Assembly: GCA_017893485.1 (NCBI GenBank)
Contig: CM030367.1
Coordinates: 87,680,910-87,744,909, forward strand
Source: Hemerocallis citrina
Taxonomy: Eukaryota > Streptophyta > Magnoliopsida > Asparagales > Asphodelaceae
Direction of reading: 5' to 3'
DNA: 64,000 bases
Shown: piece by piece, positions 21,564 to 33,309 of the stretch
How the letters are laid out: every line of letters starts with the position of its first letter
Position numbering within the stretch: the stretch's first letter is position 1
The notes under the pieces: generated by a model
What the model was told of the DNA's origin: nothing
Seen by the model: only the letters and a program-made list of their open reading frames with translations
The model's database searches: none
Position numbers and translations under genes: made by a program

Positions 21564-22662
21564 CATTGCCAAATTTAAAATGGAGATTATGTTTCAAAAT
21601 TACAAAAATTAAAATAAAAACAAATCTTTTTCCATGTTTTAGAATAGGGAATTTATAAAAAAACTCTTTTGCCAGGTTATAAAAAATTGTTTTGCAAAAT
21701 TATAAAAAATATTTTGCCAAGTGTTTTTTAAAAAAACCAATTGCCAATTTTAAATGAGAGGAGTTTATTGCCAAATTTATTATATAAAAAAAGGAAATAC
21801 AGGAAAACAAATAATGTTGAGGGAATAAGGGGTAATCCATCTGGATTGATATAAATTTTAAAGGGGTGTTAGTGGGAAGGGATTTAAGAAACACAATTTA
21901 AAAATAACTATAATTTCAAAGTTACATAATCATGAAAGAGGATTTGCAAGTATAATTTGAAAGTTTGGTGTTAATCAAATTTGATTTCAAAATCATGGTT
22001 ATTTTGATGAAATCATTTTTTTTGTGTTTTCAAAATCACACTATATATTAAATGAGGCCCAAATCCTCACTCAAAAAACACACATCTAACTCAATGATTT
22101 TCAAATACTATGAAACCATTCATCTCCTTCCTCCTCTTCTTCTTGAGCATTTTCCCCTTCTTCTTCTTCTTCTTTCTCATTCTTTTTTAAACCTAAACAA
22201 TGTAAATAAATAAATAGATAAATAAAATCTTTCAAAAAACTTAGTTTTGATAATGAGTGTCAATTTTGTTGTTCTTTTTAGCTTCAGGGTTAGAAAAAAA
22301 TATTTTACTGCTTCTTCTTCTTCTTCTTCTCCCAAAACTAAAGATATAATGTTTCTCATGCTTATGCAACAATCATCTTTAAAAGAAGATGAATCAATGT
22401 AAATCATATAGTCCAATAGATCCAATTAGTTTCTCTCTCTCTTTAAAAAAAAAAATTTAGACAAGGTTTTTTTCAACCAATGATGTTGAGTTTTGCATAT
22501 TTCTTTTTAAGTGATTATTGTAAGCTTTTTGAAAATTATATTTCTGTCAACATGGTCATTCTTATACAAATTTTAAGTTATATGGAATTTTGTAAAATAC
22601 TATCAAGATATTCGACTTTTTTGTTTTATTTTTTTTAAAACAAGCCCATAGCCACACACTTT
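21564..22662. other. AT-rich spacer, no gene seen
   Basis: AT-rich sequence with CTT/TTC simple-repeat patches at about 22125-22180 and 22308-22335. No coding segment is supported on either strand. Confidence 0.6.

Positions 22663-22717
<55 letters not shown>
22663..22717 (+). repeat. (TA)n tract, left of MITE
   Basis: About 27 TA dinucleotides without interruption. Confidence 0.95.
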
Positions 22718-22720
<3 letters not shown>

Positions 22721-23051
22721 TAATGTGAGCCTCATATTTGTATGAAAAAATTTTCCTCATACATAGTGATTATACTCACTTGGTGTGGGCCTCATGGAAG
22801 ATCCACTTAGTCCATCATGTTTATCATGCTAATAGATGTTTGTGTAGAAAAAAACAAGTGGTTTGGAGGCCATTCACCCATGCATCATGTGGGTCCAATT
22901 TGTGGTTCGATTTGTATTACTGTAGATTCACCCATGCATCATGTGGGTCCAATTTGTGGTTCGATTTGTATTACTGTAGAAATCGCTAATTTTTCAACCA
23001 CATGATGCATGGGTGAATGTCCTCCGACCAACATACTCTCTATGAGGCTCA

Positions 23052-23055
<4 letters not shown>
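22718..23055. mobile_element. MITE between (TA)n tracts
   Basis: GTGAGCCTCATA at 22725-22736 is the exact reverse complement of TATGAGGCTCAC at 23041-23052. The 338-bp element contains a 54-bp tandem duplication (22872-22925 and 22926-22979) and an inverted copy of its start at about 23000-23025. It has no coding capacity. Both flanks are (TA)n, so the target duplication cannot be told apart from the microsatellite. Confidence 0.8.

Positions 23056-23127
<72 letters not shown>
23053..23127 (+). repeat. (TA)n tract, right of MITE
   Basis: About 37 TA dinucleotides, bordering the Tat-type LTR. Confidence 0.95.
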
Positions 23128-23128
<1 letters not shown>

Positions 23129-23691
23129 CTTTCTTGGGGTGTGGGAACTACAGATAATGTGAGTTCTTAGATTCGAGAAAAACACAATGATCCTCTCCTT
23201 CGCTCTGGTTCCCGGGGAGTATTGAATGGGTTTGGTGATGGATGGCCGCTTCGCAGGCCTGCAATATGAAGCCTCAAACACCAGAAGTATTCCCGGTGAT
23301 AGACCCTTCGATATTTAAGTAAGAAGAAAGCTATTTAGTGGAGGAGATTCAATAATAAAAGAGTCATTACCTGTCACGGTACAGTCCATGATGTGTTTAT
23401 AGGTTCAGAGAGAAATCCGTTTCGCCCCAGATCCTAGGGCAGTATCGAAATCTCCTTAATCCCGGATCTGGGATTGATTATTCCCTTGATTTTAGGGAGT
23501 ACGGTTACGGCGTAACCGATGGAGCATCCGGAATGGTGGGCACTTCTTCCGGGCGTGTGACTTGGCCTGCAGAAGGCCCGCAGATCTCTCTGGCCACTGC
23601 CAGTAGAGAGGTTGACGTTGATCCTAGTTTTATTCTTCGCGATTCGTGCCAGAATCATTGGTGGGGACCGCTTATGATTTTTCCCACATCA
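23127..23691 (-). repeat. 3' LTR of the Tat-type element
   Basis: Aligns with about 44541-45092 (shared TTCTTGGGGTGTGGGA, ATTACCTGTCACGGTACAGT, TAGGTTCAGAGAGAAAT) with many substitutions, so it is an old insertion. On the minus strand it starts TGATGTGGGAAAAATC. Its far end lacks about 15 bases present beside the PBS in the other copy and runs into (TA)n. Ahead of it on the minus strand is the purine tract GAGTGGGGGCTCA (plus 23692-23704). Confidence 0.85.
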
Positions 23692-23704
23692 TGAGCCCCC
23701 ACTC

Positions 23705-24300
23705 TCGAAAATGCATCTTTGGTCGTCGAGGAGTAGATAACTCGTGGAAAAAGCATCGACATAAAAGTCATGTCGGAATGCTGGGTATTTTCTCCAGAAG
23801 GGGAAACCTAAGCAGCGCTCGGTATGAATATATTCTATGAGCTTAACAGGTATTGTGTTTGGCAGGAAGCTTGGGGTCGGTTGGAGTCAAAGTGTCAGGA
23901 TATTCCCAGGTAGGGCTTCCTTTCCACTTGGCCTCTTGTCAAGTCTGTTCTCGCGGAATTCAAGGAGTCGACACGTGACAATGGTCATTCAAAGGGCTGT
24001 CAATCACGGAATTTGAAGGGGCAACGCATGCCAACAGTTCGATATTTAGTGTTCCCCTATAACTTTGCTTCCCCCTTCAACACAACGAGGGGCTATTTTC
24101 TGGAGTCTTGGAATCTCTCTTTTCAAGATCATAATCCTAGATATGTCAGTCACAAAGATTGGTAGCTCATCTTCTTTCGGTGACCATGGTGGATCTGTGG
24201 CAAGTTCTTTCAAGAGTGGATCGGTCATCCGTTTGCTGAGCTGATCCGCTTCGAGGGGAAGCAGTTCTGAGAACTCAAGATCACCACATGCGATCTCATC
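23705..24300. other. Spacer between Tat 3' LTR and antisense ORF, no gene seen
   Basis: Part of the retroelement 3' region. No coding segment is supported. Confidence 0.5.
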
Positions 24301-24310
24301 AGAATCGGAG

Positions 24311-26480
24311 GTGGATATCATTGGAGTCTCCAATCGCGAAGGAGAGGACCCTGGCAGGGTCGGAGATGAGATTAGGTCTAGCAGCACTAGGGGTGGTTTA
24401 ATGAGGGAGATTCAGGAGCCGCTCGAGGCTTTAGAGGGTGGAGGTGGCCGGGGGAGCGGAGATCGACCAGTAGAAGTCGAGGGGAGATTCGTTAGCATTC
24501 TTGAAGGGGTAGTCCCGAAGGCTGAGATCCTGTTGGCCGCTCCTCCTAGGGAGCAGGGATTGTTGAAATGAGAGGGGGCTCAGCCCAGCCTGGACCAGGT
24601 GCTCGTGCAAATGAGGTCCATCCGAATACCCTGAAGACCTGACGGGTGAGCCTGGTTTCGATGTTTTGCCTCCATCCAACAGGTCGATAGCGGACGTCGA
24701 CAAGGTGAAGAGCTTCTTGGCAGGGAGTGAACTGGAGTCCCTTCGGGTGGTTTATCGCATTCCTCCCTGGTTCTAATTGATGCTCCTGAACTCCAGTATT
24801 GAACAGAATGCCAACCTTCCGAGGCCGCTGTGCGTAATGAATGTTGACATGTTCCATTCCATCCCCTCCATCCCAGTTTGCATCTTCCCCTCCATCCCAG
24901 TTTGCGTCTTCCCCTCCATCCCTTTATAAAGGAGGTGTTGAATTGGGCCGGTCTGAGCCCCATGCAGTATGCGCCGAATTCATGGAAGTAGCTGACGTGC
25001 TTCATCATGATCTGCCATGAGAGAGAGGTCCTGCTCCGCCTCAAATATTTACAGATGTGTTCGGGCTTCAGAGCATTGCCAGGTCACCTCTACCGGTGGT
25101 ATGTCTCGCCGCATTGGGTGTACAAAATTTTCTATCCCAATTTTTGTCCGTATCGATAAGTGGTGTACGGCCATCCTGACTCTTTAAGGGCTAAAAGAGG
25201 ATATATTTTGTTATCCAGAGTAGCGAACCCTGGATGTCCCTACCAGATGGCCATACAAGGGCCCGCTGAAGGTGGATCTCCCGTTGCTTCATGATCTCAT
25301 CCCGGAGGAGAGTGCCGAGTTTCAGAAACTCTTTAGGGAAGGTTCTAGTGTTGATTGGCAGCAAGTATTGAAAGAGAGGCTGGTCGATGCTAGTTTTAGC
25401 TACGTTGGCTCAGGTAGGTTCTTTTACCCTTGGTTCATTGGTACTTTGCTTTATCTGATATCTGTTTTTCTTCACAAGTATTGGTGTGATGGTTGCCTTG
25501 TCATCAGAACCTCGGGAAGTGCCGAAGGTTGACCATAAGGGCGAGCGGAAGATCGAAGTGTCTGCCGTGGGGCACTTGCCGAAGAAGCCTAAGGCCTCGA
25601 GGTCCGTTACCTGGAGGGGACTCCGAGGGGGCGGCCGGTCGATAGGTTGTTGAGGATCGCTGAAGAGACTGTGGGGCGTTCCACATCGGATCGGCCCGTG
25701 AGGGAGTTGGGCTCCATCGTGGAGTTGGAAATGGTTCGGGAAATAATGGAGAAATCTTCCTCGTCCGAGAGATCAGGAGGCCCTCGCCCAAGAGACCACT
25801 ACTTCTTGTTTCCTTCGCTTTTCCCAAGGGGTTGTACAAGCAAGTATTTTTGTGCCCTAATCTGTCAACGTAATTGTTCCTTATTAACATTCTAAGTTTT
25901 CTCTGTAGGCTGCTCTCTATGGTACTGAAATGAAGAGGCGGTAGCTTGACCTAGCGGTTCGGAAGGCGGAGCAATACAGGAAGAGCTACGAAGGAGAGTG
26001 TGAACGTGCTGAGGCCTTAAAGGAGAGGGTGAAAGATTTAGAGAAGAGGTTGAGGGCGATCCGAGTGAGGGGCAGCATGCCTATAAGGCATTGTTGAGTG
26101 AGAAGGATGTGCTAGAGCACCAATTGGCCCAAACATAGTCGAAATTAGTGGGGACTGCAGACGAGATTGTTGAAGGCAAGGAGGGTGGCTTTAAACAAGC
26201 CATCGAGCGTATCAGGTGCGAGTAGCCCCAACTCGACCTTAGTTCTCTTGAGTACGATCTGGAATTTTTCACTTCTCTTGCAACTCCTCGCTCGATTTCT
26301 TCTGACTTTGGGGTCAGTACCGACCCTGCTCTTAATACTTTCGGTGGTGTAGGCGATGCACGTGCTCATCCACCTTCACCAGAGGTTTCACCCATGACCC
26401 CGACCGAGCTTCCTCTGGAGTTGGGATTCAATGCCAGATCTATTCCTAAGGCTGCTGGAGGGGAGCCCCCCTTTCCTTAG
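24311..26480 (+). pseudogene. Antisense ORF 1 of the Tat element (gypsy-type transposon domain and coiled coil)
   Basis: Plus-strand coding relic, antisense to the Tat pol. The start is acidic and Gly-rich (24311-24571). Around 24930-25300 a segment (LNWAGLSPMQYAPNSWK, stop, LTCFIMICHEREVLL, then LYRWYV) resembles the putative gypsy type transposon domain. Then PLLHDLIPEESAEFQKLF ends at a likely donor (GGCTCAG/GTAGGT, 25413). An acceptor at about 25507 leads into PREVPKVDHKGERKIEVSAV, a second intron ends at about 25909, and a charged heptad segment follows (AVRKAEQYRKSYEGECERAE, ALKERVKDLEKRL). Several stops break it (about 24994, 25157, 25946). Such accessory ORFs are known in Tat elements; their function is not established. 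Confidence 0.55.
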
Positions 26481-26639
26481 CTTTTTATGTTTTGTTGTGT
26501 TTTGCCGAACACGAACTGGACACCGCCCCTTGTATCTGATTATTTTTTATGGAACAATAACAATTTTTGGTATTGTTGAGTCTTAATTTTGCTCCAAATT
26601 CCAAAAAATTTATGATAACCCTTTGGGTTTGAGTTGATC

Positions 26640-27977
26640 TCTTTGGCCAATTCTGTAGGAAAACAAGACCCACGGAATTCAGAAAGTCCTACTAGAGAGG
26701 AAGCCAAGGGTCAAATGACCCATGCAACTCAATATCTCATGCTTGACACTTGGTGCACAATGTGCGATGTCCCCTTCGTGCTTATATATTGCTTTTCTTT
26801 GCCTATTCTTTCTTCACTTTCTACCTTCAATATCTTTGCTTCTCCCTTTCGTCGAGTTCGTTCTTCCTTTGAACATGGTTTTGATGCAATTTTAATGGAA
26901 AGGCGTTTGACCCGTAAGGTGGCAATGAAGGCGGCCGAATCTAAGGCCAAGGGTGAGGCCGAGGTTGACCTTCATACTGAGGGTAGTGCAAAGACCGAGA
27001 CTGACATGGGGAGGAAGTTGGCCAAAGGAAAGGCAATGGTGGGGGCCAGGCGACTGGGGTATCTGGGGACCCCAAGAGAAAAAAAGTACACGGGGGAACT
27101 TTGAAGCATCCTCTGTCTCCCCCTTCTACGTCATCTTCGGGGAGGAAGAGAGGCACGGATGTCGAACCTCTGTTTGTTACGGAGATGACGGTCTCCGTGG
27201 AGGGGACTCCAAGGATGGCACCAGCGGTGCTATTGCCGGCGAAAGCGTGGATCACCCCTGGACCATCACGGAGGCAGATATGACGACGGGCCATGCGAAT
27301 GCGACTCAGGTGGTGGAAAATCTGGCCACTCCCAGAGAGATAATGTCCCTGAAGAGGGAAGGCCAAGGCAACGTCTACGCCCGTTGGGCCCAAGCTTCAA
27401 TCTTGGTAAATCACTTTGAAGAGGGTCTATCACTTGTATTTGGTGCCCTCCTTGAGTTTCAATATCTAATTTTCTTGATAACCTTCCAATCCTGTAGGTC
27501 GTCGTCATTGGGGATGAGCTGAAGCGAAGGCTGGATGCAATGCTGGCACGGGCCCTAGAGTTCGAAGAGATTGGTAGGAAATTGGTGCATCAGAACCAAG
27601 AACTCTTACGGGGTATCAAGGATGTTAAAAAGGCACTGGAGGGGGAGAAAAGCAGTCGGCAAGGGTTGCTACCCGAGAAAGAGAAAAGGGCTGAGGAGAA
27701 TAAATTGCAGGGTTTGCTGGACGAGCCCGCTTAGCGCGCGGTTAAGGACAAGCAGGAGATGGATGAAATGGTGCTACAGGTACTCGACGCCCAGGATGCG
27801 GGGTATAGTAAAGCTCTTACGCACATGAAGTTCTGATATCCAAACCTCTCGCTCGAGGGTTTGGCCTTTCATGCAAGCAAAGAGGACGTGCACTGGATGA
27901 CCGAATTGGATGCCACAGTGCGCGAGAAAAGTTCGACCCCCATCAGCGAGAAAGGACCGATGCTGAAGCGTCGTTAA
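26640..27977 (+). pseudogene. Antisense ORF 2 of the Tat element (coiled-coil protein)
   Basis: A second plus-strand relic. It holds a basic segment (MERRLTRKVAMKAAESKAKG, from about 26895), a Pro/Ser-rich part in another frame (27101-27283), a probable intron with donor GTAAATC near 27405 and acceptor TCCTGTAG at about 27498, then a coiled coil (VVVIGDELKRRLDAMLARAL, LVHQNQELLRGIKDVKKALE) broken by TAG at 27732-27734. The layout repeats that of antisense ORF 1: N-terminal part, introns, C-terminal coiled coil. This may be a duplicate or the continuation of one larger gene. Function unknown. Confidence 0.5.
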
Positions 27978-28020
27978 CGAGTTTCTTGAGCCCTTACCAT
28001 TTTTCAGACTGGCAACCGCC

Positions 28021-29180
28021 TTTCTAATCCCCCTTTTTATGTTTTAATGAATAAAATTTGCCTCTTTTCCTTTCCTTCTCTTTGTTCGGTTGTCAAGCGT
28101 TGCTGAGTTGGGGCTAGGTAGTGGAGATTTCACCTCTGTGGTTGTGCTTTCGTGCTTGTGTGCAGATAATTGCCACGTATTTGCTCAGGTCACTTCTTTT
28201 ACGATAATCGAGGTCAATGTATGTCTTGGAAGTTGAAGTGTTGACCATTTTAATTCATACCTAATGAGGTGGTTGGCTAAGTTGCCTATAAATTCACTTG
28301 GCCTCAAAGCTATTTTCTCCAACAAGTGAATGTTTCCTTGATGAAATTTTCGGAGGGTGGCTCGAGTTCTCGAGATTTCACCTTTGGAGGGCTCGCAGTG
28401 CTGAAGCATTGTCTCGGCCTGCACGACTCGGATTTCAAGATTTTTATCAATCGTGACCGACCCTTGAGAAATTCTTTCTTCCGTGTCCGTGCTCGGATTA
28501 AGGAATTGGTCGTGATTTTCTGGTAAGAAGTTTGTGCTTTTTCATCTCCTAGTTGAGGGGAACTAGGAGCAGAATCGTGTTGAAGTTCGTCACTTAGGAC
28601 TCAGATTACAAGATTTGGTGCCTTTGATCGAGGGTTGAGGCCCAGCGATGCAAATTTACCTATATTAAAGGACTCATCATCATTACCTTGAGACTTTCTT
28701 AGCTGGGAAGGCAAGAGCGATGGACGTTCGGGCTATTTTTGGCTCCAACTTCCATCCTCCTTCGGGTATTCCAGAGGGGATTCATCATCGACTCTTTCCA
28801 TCGGACATGATGCCTCTTCTGTACCAGGGGGTGTCGCCAAGTTGTGGTGGCTAGGGGAACTGACGAGCTGAGAGGTACCTGGTGCCTTTTTATTAGTTTG
28901 GCTCCTTCTGATTCTTTCATGAGTGTCATTCTTTGGTGTGATGGAGTCCTGGGGTCGGCCATTGAAGTTCCCTCATCTGTTTCTTCTCCTCGCCATTTGG
29001 TGAATCACTTGGGTCTCATGTATAGATGTAGGTTTAGACCTTAGAATTCCGTATGTATTTTTTCGGACTAGCCACCGCCTTTGTAATCATCTTTTGATTA
29101 ATAAAATTCTTCTTTTCTTTTTCTTGTTGGAATCTGGGATGTTGACCTTTTGGCAGTAAAGGAGTCCTTGTTGATCGCGA
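28021..29180. other. Non-coding part of the Tat element 3' region
   Basis: Contains AATAAAATTT-like words at about 28050 and 29100 on the plus strand, suitable as poly(A) signals for the antisense ORFs, and otherwise no supported gene. No integrase-like wording was found on the minus strand. Confidence 0.5.
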
Positions 29181-29809
29181 GACTCAGAGTCAAGGTGTTC
29201 TTTCGAGGCACTCCTTCCAAGATTTAGGTTTAGCAATGAGACCTGCGCAAGACTTAGAGTCGAGGTATCTTTTTGAGGCACTCTTTTCGCGGTTTAGACC
29301 TAGTAGTGAGGACTGCATAAGACTCAGCGTCAAGGTGCTCTTTCAAGGCACTCTTTCTGAGGTTTAGGTTTAGCAATGAGAACTGCGAAAGACTCAAAGT
29401 TGAAGTGCTATTTCGAGGCACTCTTTCTTTGGTTTAGACTTAGCAGTGAGAATTGCGCAAGACTCAGATTCGAAGTGCTCTTTCGATGCACTCTTTCCAA
29501 GGTTTAGACTTAGCAGAAAGAAATGTGCAAGACTCAGAGTCAAAGTGCTCTTTCGAGGCACTCTTTCTGAGGTTTAGACTTAGCAGTGAGAATTGAGCAA
29601 GACTCAAAGTCGAAGTGCTCTTTAGAGGCACTCTTTCCGAGGTTTAGAACTAGCAGTGAGGATTACGCAAGACTCAGAGTCGAAGTGCTATTTTGAAGCA
29701 CTCTTTCTGAGGTTTAGACTTAGCAGAGAGGACTACGTAAGACTCATAGTCGAGGTGCTCTTTTGAGACACTCTTTCTGAAGTTTAGACTTAGCAATGGG
29801 GACTGCGTA
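29181..29809 (-). repeat. 70-bp tandem repeat, nine units, in the Tat element
   Basis: The word GACTCAGAGT or a variant recurs at 29181, 29251, 29321, 29391, 29461, 29531, 29601, 29671 and 29741, exactly 70 bp apart, with AGGTTTAGACTTAGCAGTGAG as a second landmark. The tenth unit is cut by the Tekay-like insertion at 29810 and resumes at 38665. On the minus strand a unit reads ASKEHLDSES in one frame, close to RASKDHFNSES at the end of the RNase H coding frame. Confidence 0.95.
29805..29809 (+). repeat. Target site duplication of the nested Tekay-like element, left
   Basis: GCGTA here and ACGTA at 38660-38664, one mismatch. Joining the flanks restores the 70-bp repeat phase. Confidence 0.8.
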
Positions 29810-31631
29810 TGTAACGCCCCGAATTCCAAACACAAGTAATTCGTAGCACAACATGATCTTTTACTTCAACTTCGTACAAATTTACAAGGAATTTAAAACT
29901 CTTTTTGTTTACAACATTGTTTTTTACAATAACACAACGGAAACGAATAAGTACAATACAACATATGATAATGAAAACTCTTCAATCTTATGTTAACCCA
30001 TCAGAGTGACTTTAAATCCATGCCAATCCAATCATGCACTTGAAAACCGTGGGCACATCAGATGCATACAACTGATGCAATGCTATAATACATCGGTCTC
30101 ACCAGCTTAACAATCACAAACTTGAACATATACGTGACTATCCTAATTATGTCAGTGTATGATATGACCTAATGCCTAATGCAGACATTCACACTACGAT
30201 GACACTAATGCATACTTGTTTGGATTCTATGCATCCCATACTACATAGGTCCGAGGGCAAGCTCTTATCGTACTCCTCATTATAGGATTCAAGCCCTCGT
30301 CATGCAATCTACTACCATGACTATAATGAGAATTAGTCACTCTGCAAGTATTGGTTCTCGCCCCGGAATACTGGAGATCAATCCCACTCTGCGATCATCA
30401 TGGGGCCAATTTCATCCCTTGTCCTGGAATACTGGAGATTGTCTCACTCTGTGAGTCATCCTGGAACCCTCATTACACAAATGTCCCATGAGCATCGCTC
30501 TCGTCCCGGAATACTGGAGATCAATCCCACTCCGCAGATCATTCTGGGGTCTATTTCATCCCTCGTCCCAGAATACTAAGTATTTCATCCCTCGTCCCGG
30601 AATACTGAGGATTTTCTCACTTCACGGATCATCCTAGAGCCCTCATACTCACGTTTGCTCTGTGTCATCATATCTCCAACTAGTATTGTCCTTAAGATTA
30701 AATTATAGATATTAAGACCTAGAGCTAGCATACCCACCAGGTTTAAACCAAAACACTGAGAATGTTAGCCCACACTGGCTACTTCTCAAATTTCATGTAT
30801 CATAACTTGCCGGTATTCTCGGCCCCGCTCACTTTAGAACAACCAACCATCTCAATAAAGAGATCACATAGGTTACATCTAACCTAATCATGAGCATCTC
30901 ATTCATTATTCATCATTTCTTCTTTATCTATTCTCTTTATGTTTATCATCTCAATGTAAATGAACACTTATAACAGTGCGATTGATCAATTTCTTGTAGA
31001 CAAACACTCAGTTAACATTTCTGATTTATCACTTAACAACATTCAACAACTTTTTAACTGATAAACCATTTACAAAACATCGCATGATTAATATTTCAAA
31101 CTCTTGCTTTTATTATCTCGTAATTTCACATATAGCACCCTTTGCATGAGTTCCTAAAATTGTATTCCATTCCCAAAATTTTAAATCATTTTAACATAAA
31201 CAAACACCCTCAAATTTAGACTAGAAACTAGATTCATCTAGAACATTGTCTAATATAACTTTTAAATTGATCAATTTCTTGTAGACAAATACTAGTTAAC
31301 ATTTCTGATTTATTACTTAACAACATTCAACAACGTTTTAATTGATAAACCCTTTACAAAATATAGCATGATTAATATTTCAAATTCTTGCTTTCATTAT
31401 CTCGTAATTTCACGTATAGACCCTCTGCATGAGTTCCTAAAATTGTATTTCATTCCCGAAATTTCAAATCATTTTAATATAAACGAACACCCTCAAATTT
31501 AGACTAGAAATTAGATTCATCTAGTACATTGTCTAATGTAACTTTTAAATCCCCAAAATACATCTTAAAATAGTGTAGAATTATTTCCAAATGTTCTAAT
31601 AATATTCTAAAATATTTCTAAAATTTTCTCC

Positions 31632-31674
<43 letters not shown>

Positions 31675-33231
31675 TAAACATCAAAGCCATTAAAATAAAA
31701 CAAAAAATAAAATGTGTACACCCAGAATCAAACCCAGGCATACCACATCCCAAACCTCCCCTACGGTAAATAATGAATTAAAATTTTTGAAAAGAAATAG
31801 AGCCTCACATGGCTCGAACCCGCAACCAAACGTCGTTGTACACAGCACCCAAACCCACACGCTAAGACCAGGCTATCAAGCCTATTAATCTGATTATATT
31901 ACTATCATGAACCTTCTAACTCGACTCTCTGTTCTAAATTTCATTAAAAAAATTGATCTCTTATTATCTTCTCATTATTATTATATTATCATTCCCAGAG
32001 AATAAGTTCCTTTAACATTAGTGTATTGGCCTGAAATAAATCCTATAAAAATCTATTCTCAAAATAAAGGAAATTATTACCCATCTTGCATGAATCGTTC
32101 ATAGTTCTACAACATGAACTATGTAAATTATTTTTCCTATACAACTACATTTTTGGGGAGTTCTCACATTACAACATTGTATATAGAGAAATTTAATTCC
32201 ATGGGTTTATTAGATAGATTTTCCACTAAATAAGAATTTTATAAAACTCCTACACTTACATTAATTCGATTATCTACTACATGAATATAATTAAGCATGT
32301 ACTAGTACGATTTCTAGGAAATTTCCTTCATATACACCTACTAACTATCATCTTCACATTTCTAGTTTAACATGAATATTTATTAACACATTAAAAGACA
32401 ATAAAACACTCATACATTCATATACTAACTATGAATAAGAGTAAACTATTAAAATTCTAGAAAACTTCTACATTTATACACACCAATTAAATTAGCATCT
32501 ACACATGTTACGGCTAAGCATGCACAATCTACTGAAAATTAGAAGACAAATGAAAACACCCACATCATTGACGAATTTTTCCAAGCAAACAAAAACTCCT
32601 AAAAGCCTTCCACTCCTCCTAAAAAATCGTGCTTCCTCCTTGGATTTCCGAAAGCAACAGCAACAAGCTCTCTTCTCTTTTTTTTTTTTTTTTTTTTGTT
32701 TTTTTTTTTGGTTCCTATATGGCTAAAGTGAGGGGGTATTTATAGGATAAGTTAGTGAGTGGTTATAATAACTCCCCACCTCCTAAAAGAGCTCTCCACT
32801 CACACACACACCCTTCTACTCTTCCCTCATCTCATCATTGGCCGGCCAATCATGGGAAGTGTGCATAGCACGTGGACGTGCACATTATGTGTGTGCACAA
32901 ATATACATACATATTTATTAGGAGTTTTTAATTAAATTAGGTATGTATGTTACACATTGCAATATGTACTAGATTTTAAATGAGAGTTCATGCACATTAA
33001 ATGCACACTAAATAATTAGGGGCTTTAATTTGTAATGGTTCTAATGTGTTGCAAAATATAGATTTAAGTCTAGTTGATTTTTATTAAAATCAATCATACA
33101 CTAGTGACTTGCAGAATGAGAGGAAAGTTTTCATGACTCAAGAGAATTTTGGAAATTGACACGTGCACAAAATTACGTGCAAGGTACTTGCGAAAGAAAA
33201 TACTAAAATAAATATTTCCGGGGATGTTACA
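29810..33231 (-). repeat. 3' LTR of the nested Tekay-like element, 3.4 kb
   Basis: Minus strand starts TGTAACATCCCCGG at 33231 and ends GGGGCGTTACA at 29810. Features: a duplicated block (about 30985-31250 recurs at 31265-31550), a (TA)n tract at 31638-31672, a poly-T run at 32681-32710 and a TATA box at 32737-32744. Around 30360-30620 the CTCGTCCCGGAATACTGGAGA phrase is iterated four or more times. It shares blocks with the solo LTR at 46299-50619, for example around 30200-30310 versus 46915-47030. Confidence 0.88.
32737..32744 (-). promoter_or_regulatory. TATA box of the Tekay-like LTR
   Basis: Minus strand reads TATAAATA followed by CCCCCTCACTTTAGCC, a standard plant core promoter arrangement. 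Confidence 0.5.
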
Positions 33232-33244
33232 ACTCTCCCTCCTT
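33232..33244 (-). other. Polypurine tract of the nested Tekay-like element
   Basis: Minus strand AAGGAGGGAGAGT directly precedes the LTR start TGTAAC. Confidence 0.85.
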
Positions 33245-33309
33245 AGAATAGTTCTGTCCTCAGAACTACGCTTACAGAGTAGGAAAAAGAAACGTACATA
33301 AAATACAAA

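Noticed and set aside
22994..23281. ORFs with runs of Ile-Tyr (also at 41882, 42318, 49702 and 56648)
   Set aside because: Translations of (TA)n microsatellites.
29181..29809. CRISPR-like regular array
   Set aside because: Units are contiguous 70-bp tandem repeats with no unique spacers, in a plant retroelement.
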